From a virus: a stretch of DNA of 21,022 nucleotides. Where the stretch lies: positions 1 through 21,022 of IMG/VR virus record IMGVR_UViG_3300025647_000342; one strand, written 5' to 3'. Of this stretch, positions 20,853 through 21,022 are shown piece after piece. Both the position numbers and the translations under genes were made by a program. The notes under the pieces were generated by a model. The model was not told the DNA's origin, made no database searches, and saw only the letters and a list, made by a program, of their open reading frames with translations. Within the stretch, counting starts at the first letter, position 1. Each line of letters begins with the position of its first letter.

Positions 20853-20881
20853 AGGTTACCAGAAGGTCAGCAGAAGGTCAA
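20853..20881 (-). promoter_or_regulatory. Sigma70-type promoter of the amidotransferase gene with tandem TGAC element
   Basis: On the - strand: -35 TTGACC (20881-20876), 17-bp spacer, -10 TAACCT (20858-20853). The tandem TGAC element (20880-20862) overlaps the -35 and spacer. The upstream gene stop TGA forms part of the -35, as at 19797-19825. Confidence 0.8.
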
Positions 20882-21022
20882 GCGCTGACGGCGGCCTGGT
20901 TCTGCGTGGTCGGACGCACGCCGAAGTGGGCGAAGCGCTGGGTGAAGAAGCGCAGCAGGTCCGCGGGCACCGTGGCGGGCGTGGCGGCGTTCGCGGTCAG
21001 GCGGTAGTTCCGCCAGCCGCTG
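20878..21022 (-). CDS. C-terminal 47 residues of an upstream gene (partial)
   Basis: The - strand frame is open from the right edge to TGA at 20880-20878. The visible end reads W-R-N-Y-R-L-T-A-N, then V-P-A-D-L-L-R-F-F-T-Q-R-F-A-H-F-G-V-R-P, which is a well-behaved protein sequence with this window's codon bias. The family cannot be named from this piece. Because class II amidotransferase genes of phages are often neighbours of amidoligase or ATP-grasp ligase genes, this is the place to look for the partner enzyme. Confidence 0.6.
   Translation of the reverse strand, partial: SGWRNYRLTANAATPATVPADLLRFFTQRFAHFGVRPTTQNQAAVSA

Overview
The window looks like part of a siphophage (or prophage) genome of roughly 64% GC. 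The structural genes match the tail module shared by alphaproteobacterial gene transfer agents (GTAs) and related long non-contractile-tailed phages: tail tube, two chaperone frames, tape measure, DUF2460, DUF2163, NlpC/P60 peptidase, a gpJ/GTA-gp15-type hub in two pieces, and a DUF2793 fibre-like protein. A proteobacterial host is likely, but the sequence does not fix the genus. No integrase, tRNA, rRNA, CRISPR array or insertion sequence was seen.

Left half (1-11029, all + strand): a compact late tail operon, with most genes abutting or overlapping. It carries a clear programmed -1 frameshift signal (GGGAAAC directly before a TGA, then a stem-loop) that makes the long tail-assembly chaperone. 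An amber codon in frame splits the hub gene. A small beta-rich module appears to be duplicated at the end of the DUF2460 gene and in the next gene.

Right half (11033-21022, all - strand, convergent with the tail genes): early and middle genes in at least four transcription units read from right to left. (a) A partial gene at the right edge, followed by a promoter, a class II glutamine amidotransferase (apparently frameshifted) and a small coiled-coil gene. (b) A promoter at 19797-19825 driving a recombination/replication block: an ssDNA-binding/annealing-like protein with an SSB-type tail, a small protein with a clamp-binding-like motif, a LexA-type HTH, a membrane peptide, Gp157, a RuvC-like resolvase and small unknowns, ending at a terminator at 15707-15748. 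(c) A promoter at 15478-15506 driving an unknown 358-residue protein and a gamma-glutamylcyclotransferase-like protein, ending at a UUCG-loop terminator. (d) A promoter at 13378-13406 driving six small unknown genes, ending at a terminator near 11166-11205. The four promoters share 17-bp spacers, and all carry a tandem TGAC(C/T)TT element that looks like a common operator.

Three observations stand out. First, the tetranucleotides TGCA, GTAC and ACGT appear to be completely absent from all 21 kb, although about 70 of each would be expected; synonymous codon choice changes to avoid them. Second, the glutamine amidotransferase and gamma-glutamylcyclotransferase genes hint at a phage glutamine/amide metabolism or peptide-modification system, possibly extending beyond the right edge. 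Third, there is a shared early-gene regulatory architecture of repeated promoters, operators and leaders. All counts were made by eye.
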